Part shown: piece after piece, positions 6,843 to 14,695 of the stretch | Numbering within the stretch: position 1 is the stretch's first letter | Layout: every line of letters starts with the position of its first letter | Source of the DNA: Hamadaea sp. | GTDB lineage: Bacteria; Actinomycetota; Actinomycetes; Mycobacteriales; Micromonosporaceae | DNA length: 33,374 nt | Direction of reading: 5' to 3' | Assembly: GCA_013361475.1 (NCBI GenBank) | Contig: JABFYB010000009.1 | Span: forward strand, 1 to 33,374 | Notes under the pieces: generated by a model | Told to the model about the DNA's origin: nothing | What the model saw: only the letters and a program-made list of their open reading frames with translations | Databases searched by the model: none | Made by a program: the position numbers and the translations under genes

Positions 6843-8339
6843 TCAACTTTGGGTGGGGAACCCCAGATTCACCCCACCGTGCGAGGGGTCGAGCCAGCGG
6901 CTGGTAACCACCTTGCCACGGGTGAAGAAGTGGACGCCTTCGGCGCCGTGGGCGTGCGTATCGCCGAACAGCGACGCCTTCCACCCGCCGAAGGAGTAGT
7001 ACGCCATGGGCACCGGGATCGGGACGTTGACCCCGATCATCCCGACCTCGACCTCGTGCTGGTACCGCCGGGCGGCCCCGCCGTCGTTGGTGAAGATCGC
7101 CGTGCCGTTGCCGTAGCGGCCGGCGTTGACGAGCGCGACCGCCTCCTCGTACGTCCGGACGCGGACGATCGAGAGAACCGGTCCGAAGATCTCGTCCGTG
7201 TAGATGGACATCTCCGGCCGGACGTCGTCGAACAAGGTTGGGCCGAGCCAGAAGCCGGCCCGGTCGCCGTCCGGCTCGACGCCGCGCCCGTCGACGACCA
7301 GCGTCGCGCCCTCGCGTACGCCCGCCGCCAGGTAGCCGGCGACCTTGTCACGGTGCTCCCGGGTGACCAGCGGGCCCATGTCGCAGCCACGGCGGCCGTC
7401 GCCGGTGCGGATCTGCGCCATGCGTTCGGTGATCTTGGCGGTCAGCTCGTCGGCCACCGGCTCGACCGCGACGACGACCGAGATCGCCATGCACCGTTCG
7501 CCGGCCGAGCCGAATCCGGCGCTGACCGCCGCGTCGGCCGCCAGATCGAGGTCGGCGTCGGGCAGCACCACCATGTGGTTCTTCGCTCCGCCCAGCGCCT
7601 GTACGCGTTTGCCGTTGGCCGTGCCGCGCTCGTAGACGTAGCGGGCGATCGGAGTGGAGCCGACGAACGACACCGACTTCACGTCGGGGTGGTCGAGTAG
7701 CGCGTCGACCGCCTCCTTGTCGCCGTGCACCACGTTCAGTACGCCGTCCGGCAGCCCGGCTTCGCTGAACCACGCGGCGAGCAGGGTGGACGCCGTCGGA
7801 TCCTTCTCCGACGGCTTCAGGACGACCGAGTTGCCCGCCGCGATCGCGATCGGCACGAACCACAACGGCACCATCGCCGGGAAGTTGAAGGGCGAGATGA
7901 CCGCGGCGACGCCCAGCGGCTGGCGGATCGAGTACGAATCCACTCCGGTGGAGACGTTCTCGCTGAAGCCGCCCTTCAGGGCGGTCGGGATGCCACAGGC
8001 GTACTCGATGACCTCCAGGCCGCGTTGCACCTCCCCGGCGGCGTCGGAGAGGACCTTGCCGTGCTCGGCGGTGATCGCGGCGGCGAGTTCCCCGCGCCGC
8101 TCGTGGACGAGCTGGCGCAGCGCGAACATGACGGCGGTGCGCTTGGCGAGGGAGGCGTCCCGCCAGGCCGGGAACGCCTCGGCGGCGGCCGTGACCGCGG
8201 TGCCGACGTCTGCGGTGGAGGCGAAGTCGACGTGCCCGGTGACCTCACCGGTGGCCGGGTCGTAGAGATCGCCCCGGCGGGCCGCGCCACCCGGCCGTTC
8301 CCAGTCCTTGCCGGCGACGTAGTGCTTGACGTGCCTCAT
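6843..8339 (-). CDS. mmsA: CoA-acylating (methyl)malonate-semialdehyde dehydrogenase
   Basis: A 498-residue aldehyde dehydrogenase that would oxidise methylmalonate or malonate semialdehyde to propionyl- or acetyl-CoA with NAD+. The stretch FNFPAMVPLWFVPIAIAAGN is characteristic of the MmsA/IolA subgroup. The nucleophilic Cys lies in GSAGERCMAISV, and the FGGWK-type C-terminal motif is present. The ATG overlaps the aminotransferase stop (ATGA), so the two are translationally coupled. With a beta-alanine-type aminotransferase and a PucR regulator nearby, malonate semialdehyde from beta-alanine or pyrimidine breakdown is a likelier substrate than valine or inositol intermediates; this is inferred from context. 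An in-frame extension upstream overlaps the aminotransferase and is rejected. Confidence 0.9.
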   Translation of the reverse strand: MRHVKHYVAGKDWERPGGAARRGDLYDPATGEVTGHVDFASTADVGTAVTAAAEAFPAWRDASLAKRTAVMFALRQLVHERRGELAAAITAEHGKVLSDAAGEVQRGLEVIEYACGIPTALKGGFSENVSTGVDSYSIRQPLGVAAVISPFNFPAMVPLWFVPIAIAAGNSVVLKPSEKDPTASTLLAAWFSEAGLPDGVLNVVHGDKEAVDALLDHPDVKSVSFVGSTPIARYVYERGTANGKRVQALGGAKNHMVVLPDADLDLAADAAVSAGFGSAGERCMAISVVVAVEPVADELTAKITERMAQIRTGDGRRGCDMGPLVTREHRDKVAGYLAAGVREGATLVVDGRGVEPDGDRAGFWLGPTLFDDVRPEMSIYTDEIFGPVLSIVRVRTYEEAVALVNAGRYGNGTAIFTNDGGAARRYQHEVEVGMIGVNVPIPVPMAYYSFGGWKASLFGDTHAHGAEGVHFFTRGKVVTSRWLDPSHGGVNLGFPTQS

Positions 8340-9637
8340 CGCGCGGCCCCCACGGTCTCGATCGCGTGCGCCAGGATGCCCAGGCCCTCCTTTGCCTCCG
8401 CCTCGGTCAGGGTCAGCGGCGGACCCATGCGGATCACGTTGCCGTACAGACCGCCCTTGCCGACCAGCAGCCCGGCGGCCTTGCACTCCTCCAGGACGCC
8501 CAACGTCGCGCGCGGCGACGGGGTCAGCGTCCCGGGTTCGACGAATTCGACCGCGAGCATCAAGCCCCGGCCCCGGACGTCGGCGACGATCGGGGCGGCG
8601 GCGGCGATCTCGCGGAGTCCCCGGTGCAGCACCTCACCCACGCGAGCAGCGTTGCCCTGCAGATCGTGATCCAGGATGTAGTCGAGGACGGCCGCGCCGG
8701 CCGCGCTGGAGATCGGGTTGCCGCCGAACGTGTTGAACGAGGTCGCGGTCAGGCAGTCCATGACCTCGGCCCGGGCGACGACGCCGCCGAGGGCGTAGCC
8801 GTTGCCGATGCCCTTGGCGAAGGTCAGCATGTCCGGGACGGCGTCGTGGGCCTGGTAGCCCCAGAAGTGCTCACCCGTACGCCCCCAGCCGGTCTGCACC
8901 TCGTCGGAGACCCACAGGATCCCGTACTCGTCGAGGACTTCCTTGAGCGCGCCGAAGAACCCGTCCGGCGGCGCGACGAACCCGCCGACGCCCTGGATCG
9001 GCTCGGCGATCAGGCAGGCGACGTCGCCGCTGGTCGTGGTGGCCAGCACCTCACGCAGATCCTCGACGGCCTTGGCGATGTACTCGGCGTCGGAGAGCCC
9101 GGCGAACAGACCCCGCAGGCGGTCGCCGGAGTGCAGGTAGCTGACGTTGACCGGGGTCAGCGACGAGGCGGCCCAGCCACGGTTGCCGGTGACGCCGAGG
9201 GCGCCGAAACTGCGGCCGTGGTAGGAGTTCCGCATCGCCAGGATCTGGTTGCTGCGCCGGAGCTGGGTGGCCAGCAGCAGGGCCGTCTCATTGGCCTCGG
9301 TCCCCGAGTTGGCCAGAAACACCTTCGCGTCCGGGATGCCGGAAACCCGGGCGATCTTCTCCGCCAGTTCGACCTGTTTGCGGATCAGGTACAGCGTCGA
9401 GGAGTGCGCGATGCCGGTGTCGACCTGACGGCGTACGGCGTCGGAGATCTCGGCGATGTCGTAGCCGATGGACGTGGTGAGCACGCCCCCGAAGAAGTCC
9501 AGATACGTACGCCCGGACGCGTCGGTCACGCGGCAGCCCGATCCCGACGCCAGCTCGATCGGTTCGGCGTACAACGGGCTGATCCAGGCGGGTAGCACGG
9601 CCCGATGCCGGGCGAGCAGATCGTCGGTGGTGGTCAT
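8336..9637 (-). CDS. Class III aminotransferase (beta-alanine/AGXT2-like)
   Basis: A 433-residue PLP-dependent class III aminotransferase. SGTEANE binds the cofactor phosphate region, SDEVQTGWGRTG carries the PLP-contacting Asp, and FAKGIGNG holds the Schiff-base Lys. The overall sequence resembles the AGXT2/beta-alanine group. It would convert an omega- or beta-amino acid plus pyruvate, glyoxylate or 2-oxoglutarate to a semialdehyde, which the coupled dehydrogenase then oxidises. I chose the inner ATG; another ATG five codons upstream is possible and neither has a strong ribosome site. It is the first gene of a two-gene operon whose upstream region contains a perfect GCTGTG/CACAGC inverted repeat. 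Confidence 0.82.
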   Translation of the reverse strand: MTTTDDLLARHRAVLPAWISPLYAEPIELASGSGCRVTDASGRTYLDFFGGVLTTSIGYDIAEISDAVRRQVDTGIAHSSTLYLIRKQVELAEKIARVSGIPDAKVFLANSGTEANETALLLATQLRRSNQILAMRNSYHGRSFGALGVTGNRGWAASSLTPVNVSYLHSGDRLRGLFAGLSDAEYIAKAVEDLREVLATTTSGDVACLIAEPIQGVGGFVAPPDGFFGALKEVLDEYGILWVSDEVQTGWGRTGEHFWGYQAHDAVPDMLTFAKGIGNGYALGGVVARAEVMDCLTATSFNTFGGNPISSAAGAAVLDYILDHDLQGNAARVGEVLHRGLREIAAAAPIVADVRGRGLMLAVEFVEPGTLTPSPRATLGVLEECKAAGLLVGKGGLYGNVIRMGPPLTLTEAEAKEGLGILAHAIETVGAAR

Positions 9638-9692
9638 GCCACAGAGTCCCATCGGCCCCGGTCGGACGCAACGAACAGGATGTCAGGCGTCG

Positions 9693-9712
9693 GCTGTGCT
9701 GAATGACACAGC
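9693..9712. promoter_or_regulatory. Candidate operator between aminotransferase and GNAT genes
   Basis: Perfect 6-bp arms GCTGTG and CACAGC with an 8-nt centre, placed about 56 bp before the aminotransferase start in a 142-bp divergent spacer. The nearby PucR regulator is the obvious candidate binder, but the assignment is inference. Confidence 0.4.
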
Positions 9713-9779
9713 GTCGGGCGGACAAACGGTGCCGGTAACCCGTTCGCCCTGCCCGGCCGGCCCCGGATAGGGTCGGACC

Positions 9780-10268
9780 GTGATCGAGATCCGGCGGACC
9801 ACGCTCGACGACTGGCAGACCTGGAAAGCCCTGCGCCTGAACGCTTTGCGGCTCGCGCCCACGGCCTACGGCGAGACGTATGCCAACGCCGCCGGGGCCG
9901 ACGATCACTACTGGCACCGCTGGTGGCTCGAGCGCGGCGACGACGCCGTCCGCAGCATCGGCTACCTCGACGGCGTACCGGCGGGGCAGATCGCCTGCGC
10001 CGAGGTTCCCGAGTTCACCGAGCCGCTGATCCTCGCCATGTGGGTCGAGGAGGACATGCGCGGCACCGGAATCGCCGGCGCGCTGGTCACCGACACCCTC
10101 GACTGGGCCCGGGCCAAGGGCTTCCCTCGCATCCGCCTCGGCGTCACCGAGGGCAACGAGACCGCCCGCAAGCTTTACCTGCGGCACGGCTTCACCTCGC
10201 TCGGCGAGTTCGAGCCGCTGCACTCGCACCCCGACCTGCGGATCGAGTGGATGGCCCGCGACCTCTGA
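9780..10268 (+). CDS. GNAT-family N-acetyltransferase
   Basis: A 162-residue acyl-CoA-dependent N-acetyltransferase. The core is visible from about residue 85: the beta-4 strand ILAMWVEEDMRGTGIAGAL carries the R/Q-x-x-G-x-G/A pyrophosphate loop (RGTGIAG), and NETARKLYLRHGF is the typical C-terminal motif. GTG start with an AGGG site about 8 nt upstream. It is transcribed divergently from the aminotransferase and convergent with pucR. The acceptor substrate cannot be told from sequence. Confidence 0.88.
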   Translation: MIEIRRTTLDDWQTWKALRLNALRLAPTAYGETYANAAGADDHYWHRWWLERGDDAVRSIGYLDGVPAGQIACAEVPEFTEPLILAMWVEEDMRGTGIAGALVTDTLDWARAKGFPRIRLGVTEGNETARKLYLRHGFTSLGEFEPLHSHPDLRIEWMARDL

Positions 10269-10348
10269 CCCTGGCCCGCACTCCCGGGCCGTGTGACCCT
10301 GGCCTGCTCGTGGGCCGCGTGACCCTGGCCTGCACTCCTGGGCCGCGC
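10267..10348. repeat. Three tandem imperfect 26-28-nt repeats, possible terminator
   Basis: The unit GACCCTGGCC...GGGCCG occurs three times head to tail, starting inside the stop codon of the GNAT gene and ending just before the convergent pucR stop. Each copy contains a GGCC(C)/(G)GGCC inverted repeat, so the array can form successive hairpins and may terminate both genes. The first and third copies share the longer GCACTCC interior; the second is 2 nt shorter. Confidence 0.7.
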
Positions 10349-10353
10349 CTCGG

Positions 10354-12042
10354 CTACTCCGAGCGGATCGCCTCCCACGCCAGGAGGGCGACGTGCAGCG
10401 AGAGGCACGCCGTGACCGAGTCGAGGTCGACGCCGAGAACCCGGCCGATCCGCGCCAGCCGCTCGTAGAAGGCCGGCCGTGACAAGTGCGCGGCGGACGC
10501 GGCGATGGACTTGTTGCGCCCGGACTCCAGGTAGATCCGCAGCGTCGGCAGCAGCGGGTCCCGGGGATGCTTCGCGTCGTACGCCAGCAACGCCCCGAGC
10601 TGCCGTTCGACGAAGGTCTGCAACCGGGGCTCGTCCCGCAGCAGATGCAGGAGCCCGGCCAGCCCGACGTTCGGCAGTCGCAGCACCGGTACGGAGCTGG
10701 GGGTGTCGTGCCGGGCGGCGTCGGCGACCTGACGGGCCTCGACGAGCGACCGGCGTGCCTCCCGCAGACTGTCCACACCGGACCCCGCTGCGACGAGGAC
10801 CTCCTCCCGCCCCCGGCGCAACGCCGTCGCGAACCGTTCCAGCGCGGCGTCCTCGTCGGCGGCCGACTTCACCGCCAGCAGTACGCCGACCACGTGGTCG
10901 TCGAGCACCCCGGTCAGACCGGCCAGCTTCGCCTCGCGTACGCCCTGCGTGGCGGCGTCGGCGAGATCGCGTAGCCGCGCCTGGGCGGCGGTGACGTCGC
11001 TCTTCTCCCCGTCCCGATCCGCCCGGTCTCCCCGGTTGGCGGAGGCTCCCCCGCCGGCGAAGTCTCCCCGGCCGGACAGGGGACGGATGACGACGCCGAT
11101 GAGCCGTCGCCGGTCGACGGTCACCCCGAGCGCCCTCGCCCGCAGAGCGACCTCGTCCACCGGCAGGCTGTGGTCGAGCAGGGCGGCCAGCAGCGTGCCG
11201 TGCAACTGCCGTTCCAGCCCCTCCTCGTCGCGCCGGATCAACCGGCCCAGGGCGAGCGTGGAGGCGGCCCGCTCCAGCAGGATCGTCAGCCGGGTCGGCG
11301 GCGGCCCGTCGGCCGACCAGCGCAGCAGCAGCCGGCCCCAGTCCTGCCCCCGGGCGCCGACCATGGTGACCAGCCATCCCGCGTCGCGGTCGAAGCCCGT
11401 CCGGCCGGTCACGCGTACCTGGCGGGAGTGTTGCTCCCAGCCGTCCAGGAGGGGTTCGGCGCGACCGCCGGCCGCGTCGAAGGCGAGGACCTTACGGCCG
11501 AGGTTCTCCAGGACCACGGGGCAGCCGGACAGCTGCGCCGCCTGGTGCACGACCTCGGCCGGTTCGGCGCCCTCGACGCTCAGCTCGGTGAACCGCTGGT
11601 GGATCTCCTCGGTCGCCCGCAGCTCGGTCAGCTGGGCGTCGACGATCCGGGCGTGGACGGCTTCGGTGATCTGCACGAAGGGAGTCGGCCGCCGCAGCTC
11701 GACCAGGGGCAGCCCGAGCTTCTCGGCCGCGGTCGCCATCACTCGGGGAACCGTCGAGGGATAGCGCCGGCCCAGCTCGACCACCAGGCCGGACACGCCC
11801 ACCTCGGAGAGCTCCCGGATGAACGCCCGGATGCCGTCGTCGTCAGCCGGCAGGCCGATCCCGGTGGTGAGCACCAGTTCCCCGCCCCGGAGCAGGCTGG
11901 CGATGTCAGGCACCTCCGAGGAGTGCACCCAGCGGACCGCCCGGTCGAGGTGCTCGGCCCCGGCGACCACGCGCGGCGACCCGACCTGCATCGCGTCGAG
12001 CGCGACGACCTCGCGTACGGTCGGGTATCCGGGCGCGGTCAT
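10354..12042 (-). CDS. PucR-family transcriptional regulator
   Basis: A 562-residue regulator with the three-part PucR layout: an N-terminal PucR (purine catabolism) domain (about residues 8-130, ending PLVELRRPTPFVQITEAVH), a central variable domain, and a C-terminal PucR-type helix-turn-helix (about 495-555, LRIYLESGRNKSIAASAAHLSRPAFYERL in two parts). A Gly/Asp/Arg-rich insert around 325-350 breaks the central domain. ATG start with GGACGG 7 nt upstream. Relatives often control purine, pyrimidine or amino-acid breakdown. The neighbouring aminotransferase-dehydrogenase operon is its likely target, although a GNAT gene lies between them. Confidence 0.88.
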   Translation of the reverse strand: MTAPGYPTVREVVALDAMQVGSPRVVAGAEHLDRAVRWVHSSEVPDIASLLRGGELVLTTGIGLPADDDGIRAFIRELSEVGVSGLVVELGRRYPSTVPRVMATAAEKLGLPLVELRRPTPFVQITEAVHARIVDAQLTELRATEEIHQRFTELSVEGAEPAEVVHQAAQLSGCPVVLENLGRKVLAFDAAGGRAEPLLDGWEQHSRQVRVTGRTGFDRDAGWLVTMVGARGQDWGRLLLRWSADGPPPTRLTILLERAASTLALGRLIRRDEEGLERQLHGTLLAALLDHSLPVDEVALRARALGVTVDRRRLIGVVIRPLSGRGDFAGGGASANRGDRADRDGEKSDVTAAQARLRDLADAATQGVREAKLAGLTGVLDDHVVGVLLAVKSAADEDAALERFATALRRGREEVLVAAGSGVDSLREARRSLVEARQVADAARHDTPSSVPVLRLPNVGLAGLLHLLRDEPRLQTFVERQLGALLAYDAKHPRDPLLPTLRIYLESGRNKSIAASAAHLSRPAFYERLARIGRVLGVDLDSVTACLSLHVALLAWEAIRSE

Positions 12043-12064
12043 GCGATCACCGTCCTGCGGCCGG

Positions 12065-12868
12065 TCATGGCCTCGTCAGCTCCCAGCAGGCGACGGCGGT
12101 CGCGGCGGCCACGTTGAGCGAGTCGACGCCCCGGTGCATCGGGATGACCACCCGGGCGTCGCTCGACTTGAGCGCCTCCGCGGTCAGCCCCGGCCCCTCT
12201 GCTCCCAACAGCAGCGCGGGTCTCCGGCGCTGGTCGGCGGTCAGCTCGTGCAGCGAGACGGCGTCGGCCGCCGGGGTCATCGCCAACACCGTGAACCCGG
12301 CCGTACGCAGCACGTCGAGCCCCTGCGGCCAGGGGTCGAGGGTGGCGTACGGGATGGCGAAGACCTCGCCCATGCTGACCCGCACGCTGCGCCGGTAGAG
12401 CGGGTCGGCGCAGGTCGGCGAGAGCAGCACGGCGTCCATCCCGAGCGCGGCCACGCCCCGGAAGATCGCGCCGATGTTGGTGTGATTGTTGATGTCTTCG
12501 AGGACCACCACCCGCCGGGCCTGGGCGAGCACCTCGGCGACGCTCGGCAGCGGCTTGCGGTGGAAGCTGGCCAGTACGCCGCGGTGCACGTGGAAGCCGG
12601 TGATCTGCTGAAGCAGGGCGGCATCCGCTCCGTAGACCGCGGCCTCCCCCAGGCCGCCCTGGGCCAGATCGGCCAGTTGCGCGGCCCGCTTCGCCTCCAC
12701 CAGTACGCTCCGCGGCCGGTAGCCGGCGGCCAGCGCCCGGCGCAGGACGAGCTCCCCCTCGGCGATGAACAACCCGTTCGGCGGCTCCCAGCGGGTCCGC
12801 AGCTCCAGATCGGTCAGCGCCCGATAGTCGGCGATGCGCTCGTCGGCCGGGTCGGTGATCAGCTCCAC
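12065..12868 (-). CDS. TrmH/SpoU-family RNA 2'-O-methyltransferase
   Basis: A 267-residue SPOUT-class methyltransferase using S-adenosylmethionine. The three SpoU motifs are clear: NNHTNIGAIFRGVAALGMDA (motif 1), RVSMGEVFAIPYA (motif 2), and LLGAEGPGL followed by VVIPMHRGVDSLNVAAATAV (motif 3), which forms the trefoil knot and SAM site. An N-terminal substrate-binding extension of about 100 residues precedes them. The start is GTG (VELITDPADERIADYRALTD); the ribosome site is weak, and a longer reading is not supported because it enters the intergenic palindrome. The target RNA (tRNA or 23S rRNA) cannot be determined. It is 22 bp upstream of pucR and may share a transcript with it. Confidence 0.88.
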   Translation of the reverse strand: MELITDPADERIADYRALTDLELRTRWEPPNGLFIAEGELVLRRALAAGYRPRSVLVEAKRAAQLADLAQGGLGEAAVYGADAALLQQITGFHVHRGVLASFHRKPLPSVAEVLAQARRVVVLEDINNHTNIGAIFRGVAALGMDAVLLSPTCADPLYRRSVRVSMGEVFAIPYATLDPWPQGLDVLRTAGFTVLAMTPAADAVSLHELTADQRRRPALLLGAEGPGLTAEALKSSDARVVIPMHRGVDSLNVAAATAVACWELTRP

Positions 12869-12938
12869 GCCGCCATTCTGCCCGGTACGCGCGGAGCGCG
12901 GGCCGCCGTGGCGGACCCGCGCTCGTTCGTTGCCCGCC

Positions 12939-12993
12939 GGATCAGGGTTCTCGGTCGAATCTTGGGTCAAGATACGACCCGGAACCCTGATCC
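12939..12993. repeat. 55-nt palindromic element, copy 1
   Basis: Outer arms GGATCAGGGTT and AACCCTGATCC pair over 11 bp. After a short imperfect patch, GGTCG/CGACC and ATCTT/AAGAT pair around the loop GGGTC. A second copy lies at 28826-28880 with the same order of parts. It lies between the SPFH gene end and the methyltransferase start, so it may terminate the SPFH-NfeD transcript. Confidence 0.8.
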
Positions 12994-13021
12994 AGCGCAG
13001 AAGCCTGAGGCGTCAGGCGTG

Positions 13022-14086
13022 TCAGGCTTTGGGCGCCTCGCCGGTCGGCGGGGTCTGCCCGGAGGCCGCCTCGCCGGCCGCCTTCGCCTCGTCCTCGATC
13101 TTGGCGACCTCGTCCGCCGCCTTCTGGGCCGCCTCGACGACCTCGGTGGTGTCCACCGTCGCGGCCGGGCGCGCCGGGCGCTCCGACGCCGGAACCGGCG
13201 GGTGGAGGCCGCCGAAGGCGTTGCTGATGCCCTCGAGGGCCCGGCTCAGCTCGGCCGGGACGATCCAGAGCTTGTTCGAGGCGCCCTGGGCGATCTGCGG
13301 CAGCGCCTGAAGGTACTGGTACGCCATGACGGTGCTGTCCATGTCGGCGGCGTGGATGGCGCTGACGACCGTCTCGATCGCCTTGGCCTGACCGGCCGCC
13401 TGCAGGATGCGAGCCTGCCGATCACCGTCGGCCCGCAGCACGGCAGCCTGCTTGTCACCTTCGGCCGTGAGGATCTGCGACTGCTTGACGCCCTCGGCGG
13501 TCAGGATGGCCGCCCGGCGGTCCCGCTCGGCCCGCATCTGCTTCTCCATCGAGTCGCGGATGCTGGGCGGCGGCTCGATCGCCTTGATCTCGACCCGGGT
13601 CACCTTGACGCCCCAGCGGCCGGTGGTCTCGTCGAGGACGACCGACAGGTGCCGGTTGACCTCCTCGCGGCTGGTCAGAGCACGCTCGAGGTCCATCGAG
13701 CCGATGACGTTACGCAGCGTCGTGACGGTCAGCTGCTCGATCGCCTGGAGGAAGTTGGCGATCTCGTAAGTCGCCTTCACCGGGTCGACGACCTTGAAGT
13801 AGAGCACCGTGTCGATGGAGACCACGAGGTTGTCGGAGGTGATCACCGGCTGCGGCGGGAAGCTGACCACCTGCTCGCGGAGGTCGACCTTGGTGCGTAC
13901 GGCGTCGATGAACGGCACCAGGATGTTCAGGCCGGGCGTCAGGGTCCGGTGGTACTTGCCGAGCCGCTCGACGACGTCGTTGCGCTGCTGCGGCACCTGG
14001 CGTACCGAGCGCAGCAGCGTGATGACCACGATCAGCGCCACGATCCCGATGACGAGATATAGAAACACCTCGACTGGATTGTCCAT
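13022..14086 (-). CDS. SPFH/Band-7 membrane protein (stomatin/QmcA-like)
   Basis: A 354-residue membrane-anchored SPFH protein. An N-terminal membrane segment (about 6-26) is followed by the band-7 domain (about 28-190, starting VPQQRNDVVERLGKYHRTL) and a coiled-coil region rich in Ala/Glu/Arg (about 190-240), then a conserved QYLQALPQIAQG stretch and a low-complexity Ala/Glu/Pro tail of about 60 residues. Such proteins oligomerise at the membrane in microdomain-like assemblies. It starts one base after the NfeD-like gene's stop, with AAGGAC as ribosome site, the classic SPFH-NfeD pairing. Exact cellular role is not inferable. Confidence 0.92.
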   Translation of the reverse strand: MDNPVEVFLYLVIGIVALIVVITLLRSVRQVPQQRNDVVERLGKYHRTLTPGLNILVPFIDAVRTKVDLREQVVSFPPQPVITSDNLVVSIDTVLYFKVVDPVKATYEIANFLQAIEQLTVTTLRNVIGSMDLERALTSREEVNRHLSVVLDETTGRWGVKVTRVEIKAIEPPPSIRDSMEKQMRAERDRRAAILTAEGVKQSQILTAEGDKQAAVLRADGDRQARILQAAGQAKAIETVVSAIHAADMDSTVMAYQYLQALPQIAQGASNKLWIVPAELSRALEGISNAFGGLHPPVPASERPARPAATVDTTEVVEAAQKAADEVAKIEDEAKAAGEAASGQTPPTGEAPKA

Positions 14087-14087
14087 G

Positions 14088-14519
14088 TCAGTCCTTCCCC
14101 ACCTTCAAGGTGGCACCGTCTACCTCGATCACGCGGACGCGATCCCCCGGCTCGTACGCGCGACTCGCGTCGTGCGGCCGCGCCCGCCACAGCTCGCCGC
14201 TCAGGTTGACCTGGCCGTTCTCGACGTCGACCCGCTCCATGACGACGGCCTCGGAGCCGAGGATGGTCGAGACGCCGATCTTGACCTGGTGTGAGCTGCG
14301 ATAGAACCGGTTCTTGATCCACGGCCGCACGAAGAACAGCGCGAGCCCCGACACGACCGCGAAGACCAGCAGTTCGCCCACGACACCGAGCCCCAGCACA
14401 CCGGCCAGAGCCGCGGCGGCCGCGCCCGCGGCCAGCATGAGCAGCACAAAGTCGCCCATGAAGAGCTCGCCGACGACGAGCGCTCCGGCGGCGATCAGCC
14501 ACCATCCCCAACTCTCCAC
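14088..14519 (-). CDS. NfeD-like membrane protein
   Basis: A 143-residue short NfeD protein. Three closely spaced hydrophobic segments fill the first 75 residues, and the C-terminal 65 residues form the OB-fold-like NfeD domain (from GSEAVVMERV to VRVIEVDGATLKV). It lacks the long ClpP-like protease domain of full NfeD. GTG start, because the in-frame upstream extension has no hydrophobic or family character. It is the upstream partner of the SPFH gene and the two are almost fused (1-bp gap), so they are expected to act together in the membrane. Confidence 0.88.
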   Translation of the reverse strand: MESWGWWLIAAGALVVGELFMGDFVLLMLAAGAAAAALAGVLGLGVVGELLVFAVVSGLALFFVRPWIKNRFYRSSHQVKIGVSTILGSEAVVMERVDVENGQVNLSGELWRARPHDASRAYEPGDRVRVIEVDGATLKVGKD

Positions 14520-14695
14520 AGCATGATCGTGGCATGCCGGGGCAAGCCGCGTAAGCCCGGCCCGCATCTGCTGCCCGGGGTGGGCCGTTCGGACTTACCC
14601 CACCCGGCCGTTCCGGCGATCGTGATAACGGCTAGCGTCGGCGCGGCGTTGATCGGACGAACACCGCACAACCCGTCGAACCCGGAGGTGCCCCG

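Noticed and set aside
6704-6907. A 67-codon plus-strand frame between the rpiR promoter and the dehydrogenase
   Set aside because: It runs through the strong minus-strand terminator hairpin, has no ribosome site, and its end overlaps the dehydrogenase gene.
12951-12960. TCGGTCGAAT resembling a tRNA T-loop (also at 28838)
   Set aside because: No acceptor, D or anticodon stems surround it; it is part of a palindromic element.
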